NCBI GenBank assembly: GCA_963710175.1
Contig: CAVPZC010000001.1
Location: 1,364,001-1,428,000, forward strand
From: Phormidesmis sp963710175
GTDB taxonomy: Bacteria; Cyanobacteriota; Cyanobacteriia; Phormidesmidales; Phormidesmidaceae
DNA length: 64,000 bases
Direction of reading: 5' to 3'
Shown here: positions 50,675 to 58,467 of the stretch, piece after piece
Position numbering within the stretch: the first letter of the stretch is position 1
How the letters are laid out: each line of letters opens with the position of its first letter
Made by a program: the position numbers and the translations under genes
Notes under the pieces: generated by a model
The model's database searches: none
What the model saw: the letters and a program-made list of their open reading frames with translations, nothing else
What the model was told of the DNA's origin: nothing

Positions 50675-51514
50675 ATGGATTGGTTGCTAGATCCTTTTAA
50701 TTACGAGTTTATGCGTCAGGCGCTGATGGCTGGGGTACTGATTGGTATTTTGTGCCCGATTGTAGGCACTTATTTGATTGTGCAGCGGATGGCGCTGCTG
50801 GGTGACGTGGTAGCCCATGCGGTACTGCCAGGATTGGCGATCGCTAACTTTTTCAACCTGCCGCTGCTGACTGGAGCTTTTGTTTTCGGCATGTTCAGCA
50901 CATTTGTCACCACCTGGATTCGCTCCCAGTCCAAGGTTAAAGTTGACACGGCGATGGCGATTACGTTTTCTAGCTTTTTTGCTTTAGGGATTTCTCTCCT
51001 CACCTTCTTAAACAGCCGTTTAGATCTTGAAGAACTGTTGTTTGGAAACATTCTTAGCATTACTCCAGGCGATGTTCGGCAGATTGGGCTGATTGCTGTC
51101 ATTGTTTTGCTGTCGATCAAGCTGTTTTATAAAGAGCTGCTGTTTTTCACCTTTGATCGCTTAGGCGCAGAAGCGATGGGTCTGCCTGTCACAGTCATCA
51201 ACCTTGGGCTAATGTCCGCCATTACCCTGACCATTGTAGCAAGTATGAAAACGGTGGGGGTGATATTGGTGGTCGCGCTGATGGTGACCCCGGCAGCGGC
51301 AGCTTACTTGGTCACTCAAGAACTCCACTGGATGATGTTAGTTGGGGCTGGCTTTGGCGTATTTTCAACCATGGCAGGCATGTATTTGAGCTATTACCTG
51401 GATGCCCCTTCTGGGCCTGCGATCGCCCTTACCCTATTCACCTGCTTTCTGCTGACGCTGCTATTTAGCCCCACTCAGGGAATTTTGACCCGCAGTTTTC
51501 ACAAGCGAGAGTGA
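50675..51514 (+). CDS. znuB: zinc ABC transporter permease
   Basis: 279 residues, ABC-3 family, eight or so helices. Diagnostic blocks are GVLIGILCPIVGTYLIVQRMALLGDVVAHAVLPGLAIA, the cytoplasmic coupling segment AEAMGLPVTVINLGLMSAITL, and ILVVALMVTPAAAAYLVTQ. Forms a homodimer with the ATPase encoded at 52510. The gene stands alone behind its own Zur-type box. Confidence 0.95.
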   Translation: MDWLLDPFNYEFMRQALMAGVLIGILCPIVGTYLIVQRMALLGDVVAHAVLPGLAIANFFNLPLLTGAFVFGMFSTFVTTWIRSQSKVKVDTAMAITFSSFFALGISLLTFLNSRLDLEELLFGNILSITPGDVRQIGLIAVIVLLSIKLFYKELLFFTFDRLGAEAMGLPVTVINLGLMSAITLTIVASMKTVGVILVVALMVTPAAAAYLVTQELHWMMLVGAGFGVFSTMAGMYLSYYLDAPSGPAIALTLFTCFLLTLLFSPTQGILTRSFHKRE

Positions 51515-51565
51515 CTGATAAAGGTCTTTTAGTTTTGCCACCCCGATTGAGAACATGGGTATAAA

Positions 51566-51844
51566 TCATCTCTGAATATGCACACATATACCTCGTGCCT
51601 CAACCCTTGCAAGATTTCCAGCCAATGGCAAACGGATAGTTTGTTCCTCCCAAATTGCCCCCAATTGCAGCCCGATGTCATAAGGTAATAAATTGACCGT
51701 AGAACCAGTATCTAGCAGCGCATTCGCAGAAACAGTAAAGTCTGAATAACTCAGAGTGATGGGAATCGTGGGCAATGCTTCGTCATCAGGAAGGGGAAAC
51801 TCGACTGTACTAGGCATGAGTAGAGGCAGATGCCTTTTGTTCAT
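51566..51844 (-). CDS. clan AA aspartic protease-like protein, C-terminally short
   Basis: 92 residues. The retropepsin motif LLDTGSTVNLLPYDIG (D-T-G) is present, preceded by strands IPITLSYSDFTVSANA. Family members of this cyanobacterial type are about 130 residues, with a second strand-rich part and a conserved GQxxFF tail; here the protein ends at ARGICVHIQR. So it is probably truncated. It overlaps the upstream small gene by 35 bp on the same strand, an arrangement recurrent in cyanobacteria. It may be a two-gene regulatory or toxin-antitoxin-like unit, an inference. Confidence 0.65.
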   Translation of the reverse strand: MNKRHLPLLMPSTVEFPLPDDEALPTIPITLSYSDFTVSANALLDTGSTVNLLPYDIGLQLGAIWEEQTIRLPLAGNLARVEARGICVHIQR

Positions 51845-52037
51845 TCTGAATCATCTGCATCAGAATGTCTTCAGCTTCTGTTGCGTCGTAGGGCGACCAA
51901 ACTGGATACTCTGATGCAGAAAAGACAGCTTGTAGCTCAGCATCTGGGACTTGTGTTGCTAGAAGTTTGAAGAGTGATAATTTGTCTGACGGGTTCAGAT
52001 TGTTTACTAAAGGAATTAATTCAGAGAGAGACATCAT
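51810..52037 (-). CDS. small helical protein paired with the aspartic protease-like gene
   Basis: 75 residues: LSELIPLVNNLNPSDKLSLFKLLATQV (helical, like antitoxin N-termini), then the motif EYPVWSPYDATEAEDILMQMI. The EYPVWSPYD block recurs in short cyanobacterial proteins encoded directly before retropepsin-like genes, to my recollection. Start is the MM pair at 52037/52034. Function unknown. Confidence 0.65.
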   Translation of the reverse strand: MMSLSELIPLVNNLNPSDKLSLFKLLATQVPDAELQAVFSASEYPVWSPYDATEAEDILMQMIQNEQKASASTHA

Positions 52038-52206
52038 TTAAACTCCCAGTCAGATGAGGACACACGTATTATAGTCGTTTCGAGTTTTGCCTGTGTGCCG
52101 AAGCCATCGAAAAAGATTTTTCGGCCAACAAAAAGCTCTCCCAGTTGCTGAGAGAGCGATTACCAAAAGTATTTGCTGAAGGTATTTTTGATTTCTCAAA
52201 CAGACG

Positions 52207-52446
52207 CTAAAAAATAGGTCGCTGTACTCCGCCTGTACAAACCGCACAGGTACAGCCTAGCGCGTCTGTGATGGGGTTAGATTCATTTTGAACGAGCGTG
52301 GGCAAGCCGTAATCTGAAGCAGCGTCAGGGGCTGTGACCGGATTGGTTGTGAGTGAGCTGGCCATCGCCGGGCTGGTCATGGCTAGGATTGCAGCCACAG
52401 AACCCGCACAGCCTAAAGTGGTTAACACCGTCTGCTGACTGCTCAT
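52207..52446 (-). CDS. short secreted protein with C-terminal CxCxxC motif
   Basis: 79 residues. Signal peptide LGCAGSVAAILAMTSPAMA, then an acidic, proline-containing linker and a C-terminal NPITDALGCTCAVCTGG. Short exported cyanobacterial proteins ending in a similar LGCxCxxC segment occur, as I recall, with no assigned role. The Cys cluster and the position next to znuC suggest metal or redox binding, but this is speculation. A second frame (52050-52247) is not supported. Confidence 0.6.
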   Translation of the reverse strand: MSSQQTVLTTLGCAGSVAAILAMTSPAMASSLTTNPVTAPDAASDYGLPTLVQNESNPITDALGCTCAVCTGGVQRPIF

Positions 52447-52509
52447 AAACGCTTACCAAGATTGATTAACCTTTAGCATAGCTAAGCTTTTTAGAATTGG
52501 CAAGAACTG

Positions 52510-53253
52510 CTAGCAGGCAAACGGGATAGCGCTTTGGCTATTGAGCACCGATTGAATGTTGGCTCCGTAGGCTTGCTGAATATTTTCCATGGTCATCACC
52601 GCTTCGGGGGTGTCGTTGGCGAGTACGCGGCGATTGAGCAGCAGCAGGCGGTGGTAGCGGTTGAGGGCGCTGCCCCACTCGTGGCTACAAATGAGCAGGG
52701 TTTTGCCTTGGCCGCTAAGTTCGGAGAAAATACCGAGGATGATGGCTTCGGTTTTCTTGTCGATGCCGGTGAAGGGTTCATCTAGCAAAAATAAATCTGC
52801 CTGCTGAGCCAGGGCGCGGGCTAAGAAAACCCGCTGCTGCTGACCGCCGGAAAGCTCGCCAATTTGCCGGTGGCGCAAAGGCAGCATATCGACCCGATCT
52901 AACGCGGCGCTGACGAGCCGTTTGGCTTTGGCACCGGGCGCACGACCCCAGCCAATTGCCGCTGTTTGGGCCATCATCACCACACTCCAGGCAGTGATAG
53001 GGTAGTCCCAGTCAATCTGCGATCGCTGTGGCACATAGGCCACCTGCTGCCGCTGCCGCTTTAACGAAGCCCCATTTAGCAAAATTTTGCCCTGGTAAGG
53101 CGTCAGGCCCAGAATAGCCTTCACCAGGGTGCTTTTACCGGCTCCATTGGGGCCAATCAGCCCCACCCATTCGCCTGCTTGCAAGGTCAGCGAAACCGCC
53201 GTCAGCGCCTCAATGCCTCGATAGTTAACCGACAGATTTTGAACGGCTAGCAT
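52510..53253 (-). CDS. znuC: zinc ABC transporter ATP-binding protein
   Basis: 247 residues. Walker A GPNGAGKSTLVKAILG, Q-loop YVPQRSQIDWDYP (the QR..IDWDYP pattern is typical of metal-importing MntB/ZnuC ATPases), signature LSGGQQQRVFLARAL, Walker B LFLLDEPFTGID and switch His in ICSHEWG. It energises ZnuB. Own Zur-type box 10 bp upstream of the start codon on the complementary strand; transcribed divergently from cobW. Confidence 0.95.
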   Translation of the reverse strand: MLAVQNLSVNYRGIEALTAVSLTLQAGEWVGLIGPNGAGKSTLVKAILGLTPYQGKILLNGASLKRQRQQVAYVPQRSQIDWDYPITAWSVVMMAQTAAIGWGRAPGAKAKRLVSAALDRVDMLPLRHRQIGELSGGQQQRVFLARALAQQADLFLLDEPFTGIDKKTEAIILGIFSELSGQGKTLLICSHEWGSALNRYHRLLLLNRRVLANDTPEAVMTMENIQQAYGANIQSVLNSQSAIPFAC

Positions 53254-53262
53254 TTTGTAAAA

Positions 53263-53277
53263 TGATAATCATTATCG
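53263..53277. promoter_or_regulatory. Zur-type operator upstream of znuC
   Basis: TGATAATCATTATCG, palindromic except the last base pair, starting 10 bp upstream of the znuC start codon in the znuC-cobW divergent gap. Confidence 0.83.
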
Positions 53278-53340
53278 TGGATACGAAGAAATCATAGCAG
53301 ATTATTTTGACGAATCTTCGACACCAGTATATCGTAAGAA

Positions 53341-53355
53341 CGATAATCATTATCA
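53341..53355. promoter_or_regulatory. Zur-type operator upstream of cobW
   Basis: CGATAATCATTATCA, palindromic except the first base pair, 33 bp before the CobW start codon. Its presence places this GTPase in the zinc-starvation response. Confidence 0.83.
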
Positions 53356-53388
53356 ATCTATGATGTCAACACCGGATGCCGATATCTA

Positions 53389-54414
53389 ATGATTACACCT
53401 GATGACCGGTCAGCGATCGCCATCCCCAAGCAAGGAATGCCGGTGACGGTGATTACTGGCTTTTTGGGAAGCGGTAAGACCACTTTGCTCAATCACATTT
53501 TGACCAATTGCCAGGGGCTGAAGGTGGCGGTGCTGGTAAATGAATTTGGCGATATTAATATTGACAGTCAGCTCATCGTGGCGGCTGAGGAAAATATGGT
53601 GGAGCTAAGCAACGGCTGCATTTGCTGCACCATTAATGAAAGCCTGGTGGATTCGGTCTATCAGGTGATGGAGCGCCCAGAGCGGATAGATTACCTGGTG
53701 ATAGAAACCACGGGAGTAGCCGATCCGCTGCCGATTATTATGACGTTTGTGGGGACAGAATTGCGAGAGTTGACCCGGCTGGATTCGGTGCTGGGCGTGG
53801 TCGATGCCGAGATGTTTGGCACGGCGCTGTTGGATAGCTCGGTGTACCTGAATCAGCTGATCTACAGCGATGTGATTTTGCTCAACAAGGCCGATTTGGT
53901 CACCGCAGAGCAGGCGGCTATCGTAGAGCGTAAAATCTATGACTTAAAAGCCGGGGCGCGGTTGTTGCGATGTAGCCTGACTACTGACGCGACCCTGCCG
54001 CTGTCTGCGATTTTAGATGTGGGGTTAGCCGATGTTGAAACCTATCTTTTATCAGAAAGAGTATTATCAGGAAAATTGTCAGTGCAGCCGTCTGAACATT
54101 TAGCTAACGATGGCTTTGTTTCGCTTCCCTTTCGCAGCGATCGCCCCTTCGACCTGATCAGATTTGAACATTTTCTCATGCACCAGCTTTCCGATAACAT
54201 CTTTCGTGCCAAAGGCATTCTCTGGTTTGAAGGGCAAGATCATCGGCACATTTTTCAATTAGCCGGTAAGCGAATTGACCTTTTCCTCGATACTCAGCAG
54301 CGTCCCACTCAAAACCAGCTCATACTCATCGGGCGTCAGCTCAACCCGCTACAGATTCATCAACAGCTCAGCAATTGTTTGGCGGGTTCATCTTGGGCGA
54401 TTTGTGACGTTTGA
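53389..54414 (+). CDS. CobW/COG0523 family zinc-related GTPase
   Basis: 341 residues, complete. P-loop GFLGSGKTTLLNHIL, the conserved CxCC metal site in SNGCICCTINESL, ETTGVADPLPI (switch region), and NKADL (G4). The C-terminal CobW_C domain has FRAKGILWF and FQLAGKRIDLF. COG0523 proteins act as zinc metallochaperones or in zinc allocation under starvation; the Zur-type box and znu neighbours support this, rather than cobalamin synthesis. It is the only intact member here; a fragment of another lies at 46249. Confidence 0.93.
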   Translation: MITPDDRSAIAIPKQGMPVTVITGFLGSGKTTLLNHILTNCQGLKVAVLVNEFGDINIDSQLIVAAEENMVELSNGCICCTINESLVDSVYQVMERPERIDYLVIETTGVADPLPIIMTFVGTELRELTRLDSVLGVVDAEMFGTALLDSSVYLNQLIYSDVILLNKADLVTAEQAAIVERKIYDLKAGARLLRCSLTTDATLPLSAILDVGLADVETYLLSERVLSGKLSVQPSEHLANDGFVSLPFRSDRPFDLIRFEHFLMHQLSDNIFRAKGILWFEGQDHRHIFQLAGKRIDLFLDTQQRPTQNQLILIGRQLNPLQIHQQLSNCLAGSSWAICDV

Positions 54415-54737
54415 CAGATAAGGTTTCCTCACGGTTGTTGATACTATCTTTGCCTATGGTTTTAGACAAACAAAAATAAGAAATTTGAGTTTTCTGCGTA
54501 CTGTTCTATCTATATTAAAAATCCTTGACAGGGCAATTGCGAGAGCCCAGTTTCCTGACACCGAGAGATCTTTCTCAAGCGTTTGTCTGTTAAAGAACGA
54601 TTGACAGTTATCTTGATCGGAGAGAGTTGAGACATTCGACTGCCTAAGTGTCAGCCTGTGAGCGTGATCGCTTACTGACGGCTGGCTTTGGCAATCTCAC
54701 TATAGAGCGGTTTAAAGCTTTCGAGCAGCTTCAGATA
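54415..54737. other. 323-bp non-coding gap after cobW
   Basis: AT-rich, with no family-supported frame, tRNA or terminator recognised. It leads into the gluconokinase remnant. Confidence 0.4.
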
Positions 54738-55166
54738 TCATACGGGCAGCACCGACTGATAACGCTCGACGTTTTCAAGAGCAGGCTGGTGGCTGTGAGT
54801 TTTGCAAAGCATGTCGTTTACTTGCTCCAGGTCAGAAATACGGCCCAGCGCATAAAGACCCAGTACCGCCGCCCCAAAGCAAGAGCCTTCAGGGTTATCG
54901 GGAATAATCACCGTTCGATTGAACATATCTGCCAGCATTTGTCGCCATAGGAATGAGCGAGCAAAGCCGCCGCTCACCTGAATGCTTTTGGCGGGACCAG
55001 TCACTTCTTCTAGTGCGGTTAGGACGCCATACAGACTGTAGATGATGCCTTCTAGCACCGCTCGAATCGTATGAGCTTTGGTGTGATGGAGCCCTAATCC
55101 AAAAAAGCTGTCTCGGGCGTTGGTATCCCACAGCGGCGATCACTCTCCGGCCAAATAAGGGTGAAA
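54738..55166 (-). pseudogene. C-terminal fragment of an FGGY-type gluconokinase
   Basis: On the minus strand the frame reads FHPYLAGE, a TGA stop at 55140-55142, then SPLWDTNARDSFFGLGLHHT and LEGIIYSLYGVLTALEEV, followed by IQVSGGFARSFLWRQMLADM and EGSCFGAAVLGLYALG. These are the C-terminal half of FGGY carbohydrate kinases of the gluconokinase type (GERSPLWD, SGGxxRS, GxxxGAA). The Arg of GERSP is replaced by the stop, and everything N-terminal to FHPYL is missing, giving way at about 55166 to the opposing oxidoreductase frame. Clearly non-functional. Confidence 0.8.
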
Positions 55167-56195
55167 ACAACCGCAGCGGTGTATGAGGCCGATTACTTTG
55201 TGCAGGCGACGGGGCATCGCTGGGCTGGGCTGTCTTCTGAATGGGCAGGGCGTGTTTTTAGGGCTTGTCCGTGCGATGGCATCGCCCTTCCTATGGAAGA
55301 TCGCTACAGCCAAAATTTACCGCCTCAGGTCACTGTTGTCGGCGCTGGCCCTGCTGGTATCGAAGTTGCCCTGCATGCCCTGCACAATCTTGGCGTAGAG
55401 CATGTCACCTTAGTCAGCCGCCGGGCGCAGGCACGACTACCCGCTGTAGAGCCCACTGAAGGCTATCGGTGCCGGTGGCTAACTCGTGAAAATATGCTGG
55501 TTCGGCCCACCGCGATCGCAGCGCAAAGGCTGCTACAACAAGAATTGGAAAACTGCTATCGGACCTGCAACTTGCCGTATCCTGGCTGGGATGCACTACT
55601 ACACATCGACGATTATCCCGCCTTTTTAAGAGACTATTTGGCGCTCACTCAACAGTGCCCCAATCATCCCCTGGCTCATCTGGTGCGTCCGGTGATGTCG
55701 TTCTACGCTCAAGTTCAAGACTTGCTGTCGGTGAGCGATCGCACCCAGCTCTGTCAGCTCATTCACCGCGTCAAGCCCTTGTTTGCCACTCAATCGCGCC
55801 CTTGCGCAGATTTGTTGCTATCTGCAATTGAAAAAAAGCGTTTAAAGCTCGCTGCTGGCGAGTTTTTATCCAGCTGTGCAATCCCGACTATTCTGCGAGA
55901 CGATCATACGCAATGGCAACCGGAATGTGTGATTTTGGCGACGGGCCTAGCGCAAGTAGCGCCTTTAACAGCACTGGCTGAGCCTACCGTCAGTCTACTC
56001 ACCGGGCTACGGTTGAAGCAGCAGGATAAAGTCACCTCTTGTTACCAGGTAGCGGGAACTTCCCTCAGCTCCGTGCATCGACGGGCTGCTACAGTGGCCA
56101 GTGTAATAGTACAACAGCGAATGAACAACGACAAAGCTTTGAAGAGAATGACAAACGAAAATACGCCTCAGCTACAACCCTGGCAAGCAGAGTAA
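55161..56195 (+). pseudogene. 5'-truncated FAD/NAD(P)-binding oxidoreductase (COG4529-like)
   Basis: The open frame (344 codons) starts mid-protein: ADYFVQATGHRWAGLS is the strand after the first FAD domain, then VTVVGAGPAGIEVALHALHN, the second dinucleotide motif, LVSRRAQARLPAVEP and the helical middle part, ending with the ATG motif VILATGLAQVAPLT. Complete members have an additional N-terminal FAD-binding GxGxxG domain of about 130-150 residues, absent here. The point where homology starts (about 55180) coincides with the end of the gluconokinase remnant, so a deletion or recombination joined two broken genes. The GTG at 55161 is probably not a genuine start. Confidence 0.65.
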
Positions 56196-56319
56196 GTTCG
56201 CCCAAAAAGTTGGCAATTAGCAGCAGTGAAATAGAGGTCAGCGCGATCGCAATATTTTGTTTGATGATACGCTGCGACTTCGCATCAATGCGGATAGGCT
56301 GTTCTAGTTTTTCAAGGCG
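56193..56319 (-). pseudogene. remnant of a heavy-metal P-type ATPase C-terminus
   Basis: Minus-strand codons read LEQPIRIDAKSQRIIKQN, then IAIALTSISLLLIANFLGEL. The order K-S-Q-R-I-I-K-Q-N-I-A-I-A-L followed by a hydrophobic helix is the region before the last membrane pair of P1B-type (Zn/Cd/Pb) ATPases. The N-terminal bulk and the final helices are missing. It fits the metal theme of this region. Short fragment, so moderate confidence. Confidence 0.45.
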
Positions 56320-56491
56320 ATGAGTGACCGACTGCTCAGCCGATCACCAATCGCCATGAAACCCCTGCATGGTAAACATACGGTCAAGATGGTTCATCGG
56401 CCTGTCCACTTGATTGCTGGTGCGACAGGCATCGGGAGAATCGTAGGCGCGCTAGAAAGCAGGTCAACTTGGCCCGCAAGCATCGTAGGCG

Positions 56492-56890
56492 CTATTTAAT
56501 CGCAATAGCGTTGGTCACTTGGCTTGAACACAGCACAGGCAAAACCCTCATATAGCAGCAGACAGTCCTAGCAGCAGTTGCTGCGCTCAGTTCAGCTTCG
56601 ACTAGCTTCTCTAGCTCTGCCTTTTGCTGTGACGGCAATTCTTGCCCTTGCTCTCGCGCTGTCCGCCATAAGCTCATCAGCACTGATAACCGTTCCTGTT
56701 GCTCGGCGCTAAAGAATTTGTCAGGGTGAGCGCTCCGGATAAAAAGTAGCGCACTAAACTCTGTCTGGTTCAGCTGGGCTATTAATGCGTCTAATGCTTG
56801 CCCTGCCGTTCTACCGACTGAGTGTTTGTCTCCAGCGATCGCTCGGTAGGACTTCTCACCGCTGACGCTAAAGATCGGCATAATTTCCAC
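56492..56890 (-). CDS. conserved cyanobacterial protein of unknown function, altered C-terminus
   Basis: 132 residues; a second start Met at residue 4 is possible. The N-terminal part (FSVSGEKSYRAIAGDKHSVGRTAGQALDALIAQL) and the helical middle, FFSAEQQERLSVLMSLWRTAREQGQELPSQQKAELEKLVEAEL, resemble short cyanobacterial proteins of unknown function. The tail after AATAARTVCCYM is unlike the usual helix and may result from a frameshift. It adjoins the P-type ATPase remnant and precedes the nup permease gene in the opposite orientation. Confidence 0.55.
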   Translation of the reverse strand: MEIMPIFSVSGEKSYRAIAGDKHSVGRTAGQALDALIAQLNQTEFSALLFIRSAHPDKFFSAEQQERLSVLMSLWRTAREQGQELPSQQKAELEKLVEAELSAATAARTVCCYMRVLPVLCSSQVTNAIAIK

Positions 56891-57029
56891 TGTCGTCCTG
56901 CTTTCCAGCTCAAAGTCGGTTGTCTCAGATTATAGCGCCGTTTAAAACCCGAGCAGTTTTACCTGCTTCAGCCATCATCTAATCCAATCAGGCTATAAAC
57001 TGAACTCAAGCCAACAGTCATCAAACGCC

Positions 57030-57998
57030 ATGCCCTGGGAACAGGTTTTTACCTTCACTTTTTTGACCGCTATTCTTACTGCTGGTATTCGCCTGGCGAT
57101 ACCGGTACTGCTGGCCGTACTCGGCGAAATTATCACTCAGCTTTCGGGCGTGATGAATTTGGGGCTAGAAGGGGTGATGCTGGTGGGCGCGCTGGCTGGC
57201 TTTGCGACGACCTATTCGCTAGAGCAAACGACCGGCTCAGTGGAGCTAGCTGCCTGGGTTGGTCTCGGTTCGGGGCTGCTTGCTGGAGCCTCTATGGGCC
57301 TGGTCATGGCCTGGCTATCTATCACCTGCCGGGCCGATCAGGTGGTCTCGGGCATTACCCTAGTGTTGCTGGGCCAAAGTCTAACAACTTACTGCTATCG
57401 AGCCGCGCCTGCCCTGGCAACGGTTCGCATTAGCGGTCTCAGCCCCTGGCCGATACCGCTACTTTCTAATCTACCGGTGGTCGGCAAAATTTTGTTCAAT
57501 CACAGTTTGGTGGTCTATCTCAGTGTGGCGCTGGTGCCGCTGATTGGCTGGCTGCTCTATCGCACCAGCTGGGGGCTGCAAATTCGCGCGGCTGGAGAAC
57601 ATCCCGAAGCGGTAGAGACTTCTGGCCTGAGCGTTTTGCGGATTCGCTATGCCTGTGTGCTAGCAGGGTCAGCTTTAGCCGGTTTAGGGGGTGCGGTGCT
57701 GACAGTCGGGCAGCTCAATCTATTCATTGAGGGAGTCACAGCGGGTCGGGGTTGGATTGCGGTGGCGCTAGTTTATTTCTCTCGCTGGCAGCCATCTGTC
57801 GCCTTGGCGGGAGCGCTGCTGTTTGGCGTTGCCGATGCGCTTCAGTTTCGCATTCAGGCGCTGGGCTCCGAAACGCTGCCCTATGAGTTTTTGCTAATGC
57901 TGCCTTACGCGCTGACGCTGCTAGTATTGGTGGGAAGTCGGTTGCGCGATCGCACGCCAACTGTACTAGGCATCCCCTACATCAAGGGCCGTCGCTAA
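57030..57998 (+). CDS. nucleoside-type ABC transporter permease (NupQ-like)
   Basis: 322 residues, eight or more helices. Blocks LAVLGEIITQLSGVMNLGLEGVMLVGALAGF, TCRADQVVSGITLVLLGQSLTTYCYR, LQIRAAGEHPEAVETSGLSVLRIRY and FIEGVTAGRGWIAVALVYFSRWQP are diagnostic of the second permease of BMP-type importers. The first three genes of the set end at 46134, so this gene is separated by the zinc island. It should pair with the permease at 45091. Its promoter must now be its own or readthrough. Confidence 0.94.
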   Translation: MPWEQVFTFTFLTAILTAGIRLAIPVLLAVLGEIITQLSGVMNLGLEGVMLVGALAGFATTYSLEQTTGSVELAAWVGLGSGLLAGASMGLVMAWLSITCRADQVVSGITLVLLGQSLTTYCYRAAPALATVRISGLSPWPIPLLSNLPVVGKILFNHSLVVYLSVALVPLIGWLLYRTSWGLQIRAAGEHPEAVETSGLSVLRIRYACVLAGSALAGLGGAVLTVGQLNLFIEGVTAGRGWIAVALVYFSRWQPSVALAGALLFGVADALQFRIQALGSETLPYEFLLMLPYALTLLVLVGSRLRDRTPTVLGIPYIKGRR

Positions 57999-58246
57999 TC
58001 TAACCTATCAGTTGAGACAATTTTTACCGCTGTTGGACGGCTTTTTTTTAGGCAGCTCAGCTAGAGTCGTGAAGATAGGCATAGAAATGAGCCGTCGCAG
58101 ACCTGACCCCACTCCTCAAAGGTGACTCTGACACCTGGGATTGGTAAGCATGGCGCGCTCTCTTCAGCAAAGTGCAGTCTGTCAACATACATCATTCTGG
58201 TCAAAGCCTGTAAAATGACCGTATTGATTCGTAGAGCTTGTATCTT

Positions 58247-58462
58247 ATGCCTGTAGAAACCGTCGGTAACCCAACGCCTGAAGCTGACAAAATGCGCGCC
58301 GAGATTGAAAAGCAGCTGCCCAATATCATCGCTAGCTTTAGTCAGGTTTTGCAAGAACAGTTCGGCTTCGATACGCTTCGAGTAGGCGGATTTACTGTCG
58401 TGCCAGCAGCGGCGAGTTCCGACAGCATCTCTTGTGATGAGGAAGGCTGCGCCATCGATTAG
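58247..58462 (+). CDS. short conserved protein with Cys-containing acidic C-terminus
   Basis: 71 residues from ATG 58247. Central helical part DKMRAEIEKQLPNIIASFSQVLQEQFGFDTLRV, C-terminal SISCDEEGCAID. No signal peptide. The CxxxxC with acidic residues could bind metal. I do not recognise the family. The next gene follows at once (5 bp), so they are likely cotranscribed. A minus-strand frame (58061-58354) is not supported. Confidence 0.6.
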   Translation: MPVETVGNPTPEADKMRAEIEKQLPNIIASFSQVLQEQFGFDTLRVGGFTVVPAAASSDSISCDEEGCAID

Positions 58463-58467
58463 GGCTC

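Noticed and set aside
54648..54950. 100-residue plus-strand frame after cobW
   Set aside because: It is antisense to the gluconokinase remnant, whose protein motifs are clear.
58020..58052. Possible terminator after the nup permease with a run of eight T
   Set aside because: The preceding stem is only about three base pairs (CCG and CGG), too weak to call.
58061..58354. 97-residue minus-strand frame
   Set aside because: It overlaps the plus-strand 71-residue gene, which has better composition and a tight link to the next gene.
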